Positions 55,904-64,000 of a stretch of 64,000 bases of DNA are shown here, one piece after another (positions within the stretch are counted from its first letter, which is position 1; every line of letters begins with the position of its first letter). The stretch covers positions 21,435 through 85,434 of the forward strand of contig CAMOIJ010000007.1 of NCBI GenBank assembly GCA_946615865.1, read 5' to 3'. Position numbers and translations under genes: made by a program. The DNA comes from an uncultured Lachnospiraceae bacterium. Lineage in GTDB: Bacteria > Bacillota > Clostridia > Lachnospirales > Lachnospiraceae. A model generated the notes under the pieces. The model was not told where the DNA came from, did not search any database, and was given only the letters and a program-made list of their open reading frames with translations.

Positions 55904-57886
55904 ATGAAAACATTATCAATTGATCTGGAAACGTACTCCGATGTGGACCTGGGAAAGTCCGGTGTATATCCGTACAGCGAGTCAGAGGAATTCCAGATCT
56001 TATTATTCGGTTATTCTGTCGACGGTGGTCCGGTACAAGTAGTAGACCTGATCTGCGGAGATCAGATCCCGCAGGACGTCCTATCTGCGCTGACGGATCC
56101 AGCCGTTTTGAAGTTTGCCTATAACGCCAATTTCGAACGGGTCTGTCTGAGCCGCTACCTGCATGATCTCGGTATCTTTGATAACGGCGATTACTGCCAG
56201 GGCGATGACACGGTCGGTTATTATCTGGATCCGGCCTCCTGGAGATGCACGATGGTCTGGGGCGGCTATAACGGGCTGCCGATGAAACTGTCTGAGTGCG
56301 GCGCAGCGCTGGGACTCGATAAACAGAAGATGTCAGAAGGGGCAGATCTCATCCGGTTCTTCTGCCGGCCGTGTAAGCCGACAAAAAGCAATGGCGGCCG
56401 GACCAGGAACCTTCCCCAACATGATCTTAATAAGTGGCGGACCTTCAAAGAATATAACCGGCGGGATGTCGAAGTAGAGCAGTCCATTCAGCAGCGCCTG
56501 CAGCGGTATCCGGTTCCGGACACAGTTTGGTCCGAGTATGCCATCGATCAGAAGATCAATGACAGAGGTGTGCGCATTGACCAGGATCTGGTCGCCCAGG
56601 CCATTCGGATCGACGAGGTATCAAAGTCCTCCCTGCTACAGCGCATGCAGGATATCACACACCTGGAAAATCCAAACTCGGTCCTTCAGATGAAGGACTG
56701 GTTGGCGGAGCACGGCGTGATGACAGATACCCTGGGCAAGAAGGCGGTTGCAGAACTGATTGATACCGTGACGCCAGAGGTACGGGAGGTCTTGGAGCTT
56801 AGGCAGCAGGCATCCAAATCATCGACGAAGAAATACATCACCATGCAGAATGCTCTATGCCTAGACGGCCGGGTAAGAGGCATGTTTCAGTTTTACGGTG
56901 CCAATCGAACAGGCCGCTTTGCTGGCCGACTCGTGCAGTTACAAAACTTGCCGCAAAACCACCTAGAGGAACTGGTAGAAGCCCGGACCATTACCAAGGC
57001 AGGTGATTTCCGGTCCTTGGACATGTTGTATGACTCCGTCCCGCAGGTCTTATCAGAACTGATCCGGACAGCCTTCATTCCGAAACCGGGATACAAATAT
57101 ATCGTTTCTGACTATGCTGCGATCGAAGCCAGAGTGATCGCCTGGTATGCCGGTGAGACCTGGCGGCAGGAGGCCTTCGCCAATGGCGAAGATATCTACT
57201 GTGCTTCTGCCAGCGCCATGTTTCATGTGCCGGTGGAAAAGCACGGTGTGAACGGGCACCTGCGGCAGCGCGGCAAGGTCGCAGAGCTGGCGCTTGGCTA
57301 TGGCGGATCCTGCGGAGCACTGCGGGCGATGGGCGCGCTTTCCATGGGCATGGAGGAATCGGAGCTGCAGCCGCTGGTGGATATGTGGCGGGAAGCCTCA
57401 CCGAAGATCGTGGCGTTCTGGCAGGACGTAGATAACGCTGCCCGAGATGCGATTGCCGGCAGGCGGACCGTCAAACTCCGAAATCTCATGTTTTCCTATT
57501 ACAGCGGCATGCTTTTTATCGCATTGCCGTCCGGCCGGAAGCTGGCTTATGCGAAACCGTATCTGACGGAGAACCGCTTCGGCGTGATCAGCATTGGATA
57601 CTGGGGCACCGGCACTGCCCGGAAATGGGAACAGCAGGAGACGTATGGCGCAAAAATCGTCGAGAACATTGTCCAGGCGACATCCCGCGATATTCTCTGC
57701 TATGCCATGAAGAATCTGAAGGACCAGCAGATCTGCATGCATATCCATGATGAGCTTGTGATCGAGGTCCCGGAAAGCACACCGATCGAGGCTATAACAT
57801 CTATCATGGGACAGACGCCTCCCTGGGCAGAGGGACTGCTGCTTCGGGCAGACGGATATGACTGCCACTTTTATCAGAAAGATTGA
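55904..57886 (+). CDS. phage family A DNA polymerase
   Basis: A 660-aa polymerase with 3'-5' exonuclease and polymerase domains but no 5'-3' exonuclease. The exonuclease starts LSIDLETYSDVDLGKSGVYP (Asp/Glu pair in DLET) and NANFERVCLSRYL. Polymerase motif A is VSDYAAIEARVIAWYAGE near 400, motif B is RQRGKVAELALGYGG near 460, and motif C is MHIHDELVIEVP near 620. AGGAGGTGCTCACA precedes the ATG at 55904; an in-frame GTG at 55895 overlaps it. It is typical of the pol genes of Clostridia and Faecalibacterium-type siphoviruses. Confidence 0.93.
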   Translation: MKTLSIDLETYSDVDLGKSGVYPYSESEEFQILLFGYSVDGGPVQVVDLICGDQIPQDVLSALTDPAVLKFAYNANFERVCLSRYLHDLGIFDNGDYCQGDDTVGYYLDPASWRCTMVWGGYNGLPMKLSECGAALGLDKQKMSEGADLIRFFCRPCKPTKSNGGRTRNLPQHDLNKWRTFKEYNRRDVEVEQSIQQRLQRYPVPDTVWSEYAIDQKINDRGVRIDQDLVAQAIRIDEVSKSSLLQRMQDITHLENPNSVLQMKDWLAEHGVMTDTLGKKAVAELIDTVTPEVREVLELRQQASKSSTKKYITMQNALCLDGRVRGMFQFYGANRTGRFAGRLVQLQNLPQNHLEELVEARTITKAGDFRSLDMLYDSVPQVLSELIRTAFIPKPGYKYIVSDYAAIEARVIAWYAGETWRQEAFANGEDIYCASASAMFHVPVEKHGVNGHLRQRGKVAELALGYGGSCGALRAMGALSMGMEESELQPLVDMWREASPKIVAFWQDVDNAARDAIAGRRTVKLRNLMFSYYSGMLFIALPSGRKLAYAKPYLTENRFGVISIGYWGTGTARKWEQQETYGAKIVENIVQATSRDILCYAMKNLKDQQICMHIHDELVIEVPESTPIEAITSIMGQTPPWAEGLLLRADGYDCHFYQKD

Positions 57887-57900
57887 TATGCACGGGTTAA

Positions 57901-57944
57901 CCGGCCTCCTACTTTTCCAGGTTACATAGGAGGTCGGTTTTTTG
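57901..57944 (+). terminator. terminator after DNA polymerase
   Basis: CCGGCCTCCTA (57901-57911) pairs with TAGGAGGTCGG (57927-57937), then TTTTTTG. It lies 15 bp after the polymerase stop. Confidence 0.8.
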
Positions 57945-57976
57945 ATCTCCGAATACATAAAAGGAGGTCGTTACCA

Positions 57977-58330
57977 ATGCTGAGCGACAAAATCTTAAAC
58001 AGTGCATTTAAGGAAATGCACGCCATAGCAACCGAAGAGGGTGAGGTCTTCTTCCTGGCAAAAGACGTGGAAGATCTGCTGGAGATCAAACTCACCGATG
58101 TGGATGAGCTCCTGGACGACGATGATCTGATCCGCTACTGCACACCTTCCGAAGCCGGTCCCGTTCCTGTACTTCTCATAAGCCTGCCCGCATTTGCAAA
58201 GATCGCAAAGGCCCTGATGGATCCCTTCAATGACTGCGAGAACACAGCCGATGATATTGAAGAAGCCTTTGACGATATATTTCACGGCATCTCTTATCTG
58301 AAGAGCGTTCTGGAGCATGCGAAGGAGTGA
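57977..58330 (+). CDS. small phage protein, weakly BRO-N-like
   Basis: A 117-aa acidic protein. The segment GEVFFLAKDVEDLLEIKLTD recalls the BRO-N/antirepressor pattern (FVAKDVAxxLGY), followed by DVDELLDDDDLIRYCTPSEA and a helical C-terminus (AFDDIFHGISYLKSVLEHAK). It is too short for a full antirepressor, with no KilA-C or ANT domain. A strong AAAGGAGGTCG Shine-Dalgarno precedes it. No function is assigned. Confidence 0.5.
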   Translation: MLSDKILNSAFKEMHAIATEEGEVFFLAKDVEDLLEIKLTDVDELLDDDDLIRYCTPSEAGPVPVLLISLPAFAKIAKALMDPFNDCENTADDIEEAFDDIFHGISYLKSVLEHAKE

Positions 58331-58339
58331 GGTGTAGAA

Positions 58340-58741
58340 ATGGATAATCCTTATTTCAATACGGAGGGCTATCCGGATCCAACAGCGGCAGAGGCAATAC
58401 GCGGTATATCCGGCCAGAGGTCGTTTGGCTTCTGGCCAGTTGTGTATATCGCATCACCGTATTCCGGAGAGATCCAAAAGAATGTAGAGAATGCCAAGCG
58501 TTACTGCAGGTATGCCATTTCAAAAGGTCGGCTGCCGATCGCGCCGCATCTGTATTTCCCGGCATTCATGTCGGATCAGACAGAGCGGGATCTGGCCATG
58601 TTCTTTGACCTGGTTCTTCTTACCAAATGCTGCGAGCTCTGGGTGATGGGCGATGTCATATCCGAAGGAATGAAACAGGAGATCGCCTGGGCTAAGCAAC
58701 GTTACCTGCCGATTCGATATATCAAGGAGGCTGACTTATGA
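58340..58741 (+). CDS. DUF4406-type nucleoside 2-deoxyribosyltransferase-like protein
   Basis: A 133-aa protein with VVYIASPYSGEIQKNVENAK, SKGRLPIAPHLYFPAFMSDQ, and ELWVMGDVISEGMKQEIAWA, the pattern of DUF4406, which is related to nucleoside deoxyribosyltransferases. In phages it may alter nucleotide pools or remodel NAD-like nucleotides; the substrate is unknown. Its stop overlaps the next ATG by 4 bp (ATGA). Confidence 0.78.
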   Translation: MDNPYFNTEGYPDPTAAEAIRGISGQRSFGFWPVVYIASPYSGEIQKNVENAKRYCRYAISKGRLPIAPHLYFPAFMSDQTERDLAMFFDLVLLTKCCELWVMGDVISEGMKQEIAWAKQRYLPIRYIKEADL

Positions 58742-61005
58742 GAACTTTCACTTTATACACAGCCCGCTGCGTCGGTGATTCCAAGAACTGTCTGTTTCCC
58801 AATAAGGCAGTCATCACAAGTGAATCGATGCTGGCGGCAGCAGTGACAGCGGATCATGTGACCGCAACTTATAAGAACAACTATCGCAGCGGGGAGAACT
58901 TCATCCAGGCGGATGTAATCCCGATGGACTGTGACAATGATCATTCAGATAAAGAAGAGGACTGGATTACACCGGACAAGGTTGCCGAGGCTTTTCCGGA
59001 CGTTGCTTTCGCAGTCGTCCACAGCAGAAACAGTGGAAAACAGAAAGGTGTAAGGAGTGCCCGGCCCAGGTTCCATGTCTTCTTCCCCACGGAACCGATC
59101 CAGGATGCGGAGTCTTACACACAGCTGAAACATCGGATTCATGACTACTTCCCGTACTTTGATGGGAATGCGCTGGATGCAGCAAGGCTTCTGTTTGGGA
59201 CACCGAACCCGAAGATCGAGTGGTTTGAAGGCAGCCAGACCATACTGGATTTCCTGACGGAGGAACCGGATGCCTTTGCCAATATGGAAGGACCCGTCGA
59301 TGAGATCGGTGAAGGAACTCGGAACAACCGTCTGTCTCATTATGCAGGCCGGCTTCTGATCCGCCTGGGCAATACCGATGAAGCGTATCAGTTGTTCCTG
59401 GAAGAAGCAGCAAAGTGCTCTCCGCCGTTGGAAGAAAAAGAGCTCCATACCATCTGGCGCAGTGCGCAGAAGTTCGCATCCAAGATCGCATCAAAGAAAG
59501 GCTATATCCCGCCGGAAGAGTATCAGGGCAGCTGCCCACTAAAGCCAACCGATTATACCGATGTCGGGCAGGCACGGGTCCTGGCCAAGGAGTATGGAAA
59601 GAGCCGTCTGCTCTATAGCCCGGCGACAGACTTTCTCGTATATAACGGATCTTTCTGGGAGGAGTCCAAGCCGCTGGCACAGGGATTAACACAGGAGCTG
59701 ACTGACCGGCAGCTGGAAGAGGCAAAAGCAGAACAGAAGCGTTGGATGGCAGAGATGATGAAGAACGGCGCTGACAAGATCCTGGCAGACAAGGGTGAGA
59801 AGAAAGCTGCCGAGCTCATGAGCGACGAGCAGCTGCGGATTTTCCTCAAATACATGTCAGCGGTCACCTATGAGAAGTTTGCCCTGAAGATGCGTGATTC
59901 CAAGAAAATCACCGCTGCCATGAAAGAGGTCCGGCCGATGGTCGCGATCAATCAGAGCGACCTGGATCGAGATGAGTTTTTACTGAATACACCGAGTGGA
60001 ACCTATGATCTGCGGGAAGGCGCTCATTATCAGATGGAGCACCGGCCGGAAGACTTGATCACAAAGCAGACTGCGGTGGATCCCAGCATGGAAGGGATGG
60101 ATGTCTGGAAGGATGCCCTGATCACCTTCTTTCAGGGAGATTCAACCTTAATTGAATATGTGCAGCGCATGGTTGGACTGGCCGCTATCGGAAAGGTGTA
60201 TGTCGAGGCACTCATCATTGCACATGGCGAAGGCCGGAACGGCAAGAGTACTTTCTGGAATGCAATCAGTCGTGTCCTGGGAAACTATTCCGGTAGCATT
60301 TCCGCGGATATCCTGACCGTCGGCTGCAAGCGGAACGCCAAGCCGGAACTGGCCGAGGCCCGTGGAAAGAGGATGCTGATCGCCGCAGAGCTGGAGGAAG
60401 GCATGCGCCTGAACACATCGAACGTGAAGCAGCTCTGCAGCACCGATGAGATCGAAGCGGAGAAAAAGTATAAGGATCCCTTCCGCTATATTCCGACGCA
60501 CACCCTGGTCCTTTACACAAACCACCTGCCGAAGGTCGGTGCCGTGGATAAGGGTACCTGGCGTCGCTTGATCGTGATCCCGTTTAACGCGGTCATCGAG
60601 GGAAAGTCCGACGTGAAAAACTATGCGGACTATCTCGTACAGCACGCCGGCGGTGCCATTTTGACCTGGGTCATTGAAGGCGCAAAGAAGGTCTTTGAGG
60701 ATGACTTCAAAGTGAGCCCGCCGGCAGCTGTGCAGCAGGCGATCGACGACTATAAGGAAAACAACGACTGGCTGGGGCATTACCTGTCAGAGCATTGTGA
60801 GCTCGATCCTTCTTATAAGCAGAAGTCTGGTGAGCTGTATCAGGATTACCGGAATTTCTGTCTGCAAAACGGTGAGTACGTCAGAAGTACCACAGATTTC
60901 TATGCAGCGCTGGAACTGGAAGGATTCCGGAAGGTGAAAGAGCGTGGCGGGAAGTTCGTCTATGGTCTGAAGCTGGTGTCCGAGTTCGGGGATTTCCTCC
61001 AATAA
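58738..61005 (+). CDS. phage primase-helicase (AEP-like primase plus D5/P4-type SF3 helicase)
   Basis: A 755-aa protein. The N-terminal part (1-200) looks like an archaeo-eukaryotic-type primase: ADVIPMDCDNDHSDKEEDWI with an Asp-x-Asp core near 65, then VHSRNSGKQKGVRSARPRFHV and later NALDAARLLFGTP. A linker region follows. The C-terminal SF3 helicase has Walker A AHGEGRNGKSTFWN near 500, MLIAAELEEGMRLN (Walker B) and THTLVLYTNHLPKVG (sensor). It is the replication initiator-helicase of many temperate phages and plasmids. Length fits. Confidence 0.88.
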   Translation: MRTFTLYTARCVGDSKNCLFPNKAVITSESMLAAAVTADHVTATYKNNYRSGENFIQADVIPMDCDNDHSDKEEDWITPDKVAEAFPDVAFAVVHSRNSGKQKGVRSARPRFHVFFPTEPIQDAESYTQLKHRIHDYFPYFDGNALDAARLLFGTPNPKIEWFEGSQTILDFLTEEPDAFANMEGPVDEIGEGTRNNRLSHYAGRLLIRLGNTDEAYQLFLEEAAKCSPPLEEKELHTIWRSAQKFASKIASKKGYIPPEEYQGSCPLKPTDYTDVGQARVLAKEYGKSRLLYSPATDFLVYNGSFWEESKPLAQGLTQELTDRQLEEAKAEQKRWMAEMMKNGADKILADKGEKKAAELMSDEQLRIFLKYMSAVTYEKFALKMRDSKKITAAMKEVRPMVAINQSDLDRDEFLLNTPSGTYDLREGAHYQMEHRPEDLITKQTAVDPSMEGMDVWKDALITFFQGDSTLIEYVQRMVGLAAIGKVYVEALIIAHGEGRNGKSTFWNAISRVLGNYSGSISADILTVGCKRNAKPELAEARGKRMLIAAELEEGMRLNTSNVKQLCSTDEIEAEKKYKDPFRYIPTHTLVLYTNHLPKVGAVDKGTWRRLIVIPFNAVIEGKSDVKNYADYLVQHAGGAILTWVIEGAKKVFEDDFKVSPPAAVQQAIDDYKENNDWLGHYLSEHCELDPSYKQKSGELYQDYRNFCLQNGEYVRSTTDFYAALELEGFRKVKERGGKFVYGLKLVSEFGDFLQ

Positions 61006-61127
61006 ATGCATGTGTGCCGGTCTACGCCAGTCATATCTAAAAACTCCTATAGGCCTTAAAAAAAATGATTATAGAGAAGTTTATGAAATGACTGTCGAGA
61101 CTGGCACAGCCGATAAGGATTGACGTA

Positions 61128-61406
61128 ATGGAACGAGATATTGAGAAGAAATTCAGACTGGAGGTAAAGAAGCGGGGCGGTTTGGCACTGAAGTTTGTGT
61201 CACCGGGTTTTAGCGGTGTGCCGGACCGGATCATTCTGATGCCAGGCCGCAAAGTGGCATTTGTGGAAGTAAAACAGCCCGGAGAACAGATGCGGCCGCT
61301 GCAGAAAAGGCGAAAGGCACAGATCGAGCGATTCGGCTTTCATGTTTACCTCCTGGATGATGAAAACAAGATCGGAGAGATTATCGATGAAATACAGTCC
61401 ACATGA
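61128..61406 (+). CDS. VRR-NUC domain nuclease
   Basis: A 92-aa protein consisting of a VRR-NUC (PD-(D/E)xK) fold: KKRGGLALKFVSPGFSGVPD, RIILMPGRKVAFVEVKQPGE (D and E-x-K) and MRPLQKRRKAQIERFGFHVY. It is typical of phage replication modules, where it lies just before an SNF2-type helicase. Its final 20 bp overlap the helicase start. The 122-bp gap before it holds no clear gene. Confidence 0.88.
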   Translation: MERDIEKKFRLEVKKRGGLALKFVSPGFSGVPDRIILMPGRKVAFVEVKQPGEQMRPLQKRRKAQIERFGFHVYLLDDENKIGEIIDEIQST

Positions 61407-62766
61407 TTACCAAGCATTTGCAACGAACTTCATCCTGACACATCCCGTAGCCGCGATCCTGCTGGATATGGGTCTCGGCAAGACGGTGATTGCCTTGTCA
61501 GCGATGCATGAACTACTGAAAAACGATATACACAAAATTCTGGTGATCGCACCGAAACGCGTGGCGGTATCGACCTGGCCGGCGGAGATCGCAAAGTGGG
61601 ATTTCCTTTCAGACCTGACCTACCAGGTGGTTGTTGGTACGGAGGCCCAGCGCCGGAGAGCCCTGCAGCAGGATGCGCAGCTTTATATCATCAACCGAGA
61701 GAACACAACCTGGCTCGTGGAGAAATCCGGTGTGCCCTTTGACTTTGACATGGTCTGCATAGATGAGCTTTCCAGCTTTAAGGCGATCACGAAGAGGTTT
61801 AAAAGCCTCTTAAAGGTCAGGCCGGAAATAAAGCGGATCATCGGTTTGACCGGTACTCCCTCCTCCAACGGCCTGATGGATTTGTGGGCGGAGTTCCGGC
61901 TCCTCGACTGCGGTCAGCGTCTCGGTCGTTATATCACGCAGTACCGGACCAGGTGGTTTCTGCCGGATAAGCGCAATGCCCAGGTGATCTTCTCCTACAA
62001 GCCACGTCCCGGCGCAGAGGAAGAAATCTATGAGGCGATCAGCGATATCACCATCAGCATGAAGTCGGTCGACTATCTGGATATGCCCGATCGCATTGAT
62101 GCGGTGACCGAGGTCGAGATGTCCGACAAGGAATGGAAGGTCTACAACGACCTGCAGACAGAGATGGTGGTGGAGCTCGGTGAGGAAGAGATCGACGCCA
62201 TGAACGCAGCCGTTCTCTCCAATAAGCTGGTTCAGCTTTCTGCCGGCGCCGTCTATACGGAAGACAAGCACACGATCAAAGTGCATGACAAAAAGCTGGA
62301 TGCTTTGGAGGAGCTGATCGAAGAAGCCTGCGGGCAGCCGGTCCTTGTGGCCTATTGGTACAAGCATGATAAGGCCAGGATCCTGGAGCGTTTCCCGGAA
62401 GCCAGAGTGCTTGGCACGGTGAAAGATATTGATGATTGGAATGCTGGAAAGATCCCGATTGCTCTGATCCATCCCATGTCGGCGGGACATGGACTCAACT
62501 TGCAACAGGGCGGCCACATCCTAATCTGGTTTACCATGACCTGGTCCCTGGAGCTCTACCAGCAGACGGTTGGAAGGCTGTACCGGCAGGGCCAGAAAAA
62601 CGGGACCGTTACGATCCAGCATATTGTCACCAAAGGAACGATTGACGAAGCAATCCTTACTGCACTGCAGAAAAAGGGCCGAACGCAGGATGCTCTTATT
62701 GATGCCGTGAAGGCGATCGTTCGTGGAGGTGGTGCTTACGGCAAAGCAGACAACAAACCCGTATGA
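61387..62766 (+). CDS. SNF2-family DEAD/DEAH-like phage helicase
   Basis: A 459-aa SF2 helicase. Start MKYSPHDYQAFATNFILTHP (Q-motif-like) is followed by Walker A LLDMGLGKTVIALSA. The Walker B analogue is VCIDELSSF, then GLTGTPSSNG. The C-terminal motifs include SAGHGLNLQQGGHILIWFTM and QQTVGRLYRQGQ. Length and order match the phage Snf2 helicase next to VRR-NUC. The frame is open to 61342, but GGAGAG before the ATG at 61387 fixes the start. Confidence 0.88.
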   Translation: MKYSPHDYQAFATNFILTHPVAAILLDMGLGKTVIALSAMHELLKNDIHKILVIAPKRVAVSTWPAEIAKWDFLSDLTYQVVVGTEAQRRRALQQDAQLYIINRENTTWLVEKSGVPFDFDMVCIDELSSFKAITKRFKSLLKVRPEIKRIIGLTGTPSSNGLMDLWAEFRLLDCGQRLGRYITQYRTRWFLPDKRNAQVIFSYKPRPGAEEEIYEAISDITISMKSVDYLDMPDRIDAVTEVEMSDKEWKVYNDLQTEMVVELGEEEIDAMNAAVLSNKLVQLSAGAVYTEDKHTIKVHDKKLDALEELIEEACGQPVLVAYWYKHDKARILERFPEARVLGTVKDIDDWNAGKIPIALIHPMSAGHGLNLQQGGHILIWFTMTWSLELYQQTVGRLYRQGQKNGTVTIQHIVTKGTIDEAILTALQKKGRTQDALIDAVKAIVRGGGAYGKADNKPV

Positions 62767-62971
62767 GGACCTGGCAAATGCAATCATTCTTACAGCGGTG
62801 GCTGATTACCGGAAAGTGCTACGGTCTCTCAAGCGGAAGCCAAGGAATAAAGCGCAACAAGCGGAAAAAGAATCTCTGGAGCAGTTCTTCCGGGGATCCT
62901 GGTACAAGACGCTCACATCGGTTGATGGCGAGTATCTGATAAAGAAATTACAGGAGGAAGAAATCTCATGA
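62723..62971 (+). CDS. small phage protein of unknown function
   Basis: An 82-aa basic helical protein (NPYEDLANAIILTAVADYRK, VLRSLKRKPRNKAQQAEKES, EQFFRGSWYKTLTSVDGEYL). It overlaps the end of the helicase gene by 44 bp and the next start by 4 bp (ATGA). Position and size are typical of the uncharacterised protein before ArpU-like regulators. The start is a GTG; the exact start codon is uncertain. Confidence 0.65.
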   Translation: MEVVLTAKQTTNPYEDLANAIILTAVADYRKVLRSLKRKPRNKAQQAEKESLEQFFRGSWYKTLTSVDGEYLIKKLQEEEIS

Positions 62972-63393
62972 CCCCGAAAGAATATTTGCGGCAGGCGTAT
63001 CGCCTGGATCAGAAGATTAATAGTGACCTGGAGGAAGTGACTGCGCTGCGGGAGATGGCAAACTCCGTCTCATCACCACAGTTTGGTGAGCGGGTACAGA
63101 CCTCCCGCAAAGGTGATGCTCCTTTTGTCCGGTGCCTAGAAAAGATCATAGAGCTGGAAGAAAAGATCAATAAGGAGATCGACCTGCTTGTGGAGCTGAA
63201 AAAAGAGATCCGCACAGTCATCACGACGGTAGAGGATACCGATGAGCGTATGGTTTTGAAGTACCGGTATGTCCACAACTATACCTGGGAGCAGATCGGG
63301 AACGAGCTGCACGCTGATGCGAGAACGGTCCGGCGTTGGCACGGGAGAGCCCTGCAGCATGTAATCTTGCCAGAAAATCCCATTACCATATGA
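62968..63393 (+). CDS. phage late regulator, ArpU/DUF1492-like
   Basis: A 141-aa protein. An N-terminal helical part (TPKEYLRQAYRLDQKINSDL) is followed by a DNA-binding C-terminus (MVLKYRYVHNYTWEQIGNEL, DARTVRRWHGRALQHV) resembling sigma region 4. This DUF1492/ArpU-type protein sits just before the HNH and terminase genes in many Firmicutes phages and activates late transcription. It overlaps the preceding gene by 4 bp. Confidence 0.82.
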   Translation: MTPKEYLRQAYRLDQKINSDLEEVTALREMANSVSSPQFGERVQTSRKGDAPFVRCLEKIIELEEKINKEIDLLVELKKEIRTVITTVEDTDERMVLKYRYVHNYTWEQIGNELHADARTVRRWHGRALQHVILPENPITI

Positions 63394-63479
63394 AATGTGC
63401 CCGAAATGTCCAGGTTTGTCCTAAGATGCCCAGGTGCCCATTATGTTATAGTATAATCAGCAAAATACGATGAAACGAC

Positions 63480-63512
63480 AGCCTCGTGGGAGCGATCCCT
63501 CGGGGCTTTTGT
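63480..63512 (+). terminator. terminator or late-leader hairpin
   Basis: AGCCTCG...GGGA, GCGA, TCCC...CGGGGCT (63480-63507), then TTTTGTTTTG. TATAAT at 63452-63457 lies upstream and could be a late promoter -10. Confidence 0.6.
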
Positions 63513-63537
63513 TTTGCTCGGAAACGGAGGTGAGCAG

Positions 63538-63903
63538 ATGCCCAGGATGCCAAGACGTGGGTGCGCTTACGGTACGTGCGGCCGGCTTGCTGTGGAGGGA
63601 AGTCAGTACTGCGAAGAACACAAGAAGCTGATGGATAAACGATACAACCAGTACGAACGCAGTCCCGACATCGGTAAGAAGTACGGTCGAGCATGGAAGA
63701 GGATCAGAGACCGGTATGTCCGTGAGCATCCGCTTTGTGAGAGGTGCCTTGCGGAAGGGAGACTGACACCGGTTGATGAGGTGCACCACATCGTTCCGAT
63801 CTCTCAAGGCGGAACGCACCGGTACGACAACTTGATGAGTTTATGTCAGTCATGTCATACGAAGATTCACATGGAGATTGGCGATCGTCAGATCCGGAGG
63901 TGA
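63538..63903 (+). CDS. phage HNH endonuclease
   Basis: A 121-aa HNH nuclease. An N-terminal zinc-like segment (MPRRGCAYGTCGRLAVEGSQ, then YCEEHKKL) is followed by the HNH core DEVHHIVPISQGGTHRYDNL and MSLCQSCHTKIHMEIGD. In HK97-like and P335-like phages this gene lies directly before the terminase genes and helps DNA packaging and cos cutting. GGAGGTGAGCAG precedes the ATG at 63538. The terminase genes must lie beyond the window. Confidence 0.9.
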   Translation: MPRMPRRGCAYGTCGRLAVEGSQYCEEHKKLMDKRYNQYERSPDIGKKYGRAWKRIRDRYVREHPLCERCLAEGRLTPVDEVHHIVPISQGGTHRYDNLMSLCQSCHTKIHMEIGDRQIRR

Positions 63904-64000
63904 CTGGAGGGGCGGGTCAAATCTCTACGTAGCGGCCCTCTGGGAAACGGCGCGGGGTCTTCTGTGCGAATTTTTGTATTCAAACGGGGTATTAACCCCA
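63904..64000 (+). other. putative cos-like stretch after HNH gene
   Basis: GGAGGGGCGGGTCAAATCTC followed by a GC-rich CTACGTAGCGGCCCTCTGGG, then ACGGCGCGGGGTCTTCTG and an AT-rich TTTTTGTATTCAAACGGG stretch. It resembles the conserved non-coding segment often seen between HNH and small-terminase genes of cos phages. No ORF is evident before the window end. Confidence 0.4.

Noticed and set aside
53776-57926. Repeated CCAGGTTACA in the phage region (53777 and 57917)
   Set aside because: Only two short copies, one of them in a terminator loop; not enough for a repeat family or regulatory site.

Overview
The window is from a Gram-positive, low-to-mid GC anaerobe of the Clostridia, most likely a Lachnospiraceae relative. 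This is inferred from gene order and protein style, not from any search. It holds the chromosomal origin in the order mnmG-mnmE-jag-yidC-yidD-rnpA-rpmH (minus strand), oriC, then dnaA-dnaN-yaaA-recF-gyrB-gyrA (plus strand). DnaA boxes flank dnaA on both sides, as in the bipartite origins of Firmicutes. No rRNA, tRNA, CRISPR array or complete insertion sequence was seen.

From 15.0 to 36.1 kb lies ordinary core chromosome. It contains a ferrous-iron uptake operon (feoA-feoA-feoB plus two small cysteine-bearing membrane proteins) behind a palindrome-rich promoter, trmB, a DacF-like carboxypeptidase, an acyl-CoA synthetase, greA, a PurM-like protein, an Lrp regulator with an aminotransferase, trmL, a two-component system downstream of mutS2, an HtrA-like protein that has lost its protease residues, yhaM and a RumA-type rRNA methyltransferase. 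A 150-bp nested inverted repeat and a 33-codon membrane peptide lie between greA and the PurM-like gene.

At about 36.14 kb, just after the terminator of the methyltransferase gene, the core ends and a foreign element begins that runs off the right end. Its first 16.6 kb is a tightly packed one-strand defence island behind a strong promoter. In order it encodes a SymE-type protein, a fusion of a catalytically degenerate HsdM-like domain with an HsdS-like recognition domain, an unknown helical protein, a GHKL (MutL/MORC-like) ATPase, an EVE-like HNH endonuclease, an ADP-ribosylglycohydrolase fused to HsdM, a second HsdM, HsdS, HsdR, a Cys-motif protein and an ImmA/IrrE metallopeptidase with a C-terminal HTH. 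Overlapping start and stop codons suggest that much of it is co-expressed. It looks like an expanded type I restriction system joined to a MORC/EVE-HNH module and an ADP-ribose-removing enzyme, and it is the best candidate for an undescribed system here.

From 52.76 kb to the end is a prophage replication module. It starts with a structured leader (6-codon ORF plus an attenuator-like hairpin) in front of a sigma-like gene. Then come a DUF2800 nuclease-like protein, a DUF2815 protein, a family A DNA polymerase, a primase-helicase, a VRR-NUC nuclease, an SNF2 helicase, an ArpU/DUF1492-type regulator and an HNH endonuclease, ending in a conserved-looking stretch of the kind found between HNH and terminase genes. 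No integrase or structural gene is inside the window, so the outer limits of the element are unknown.
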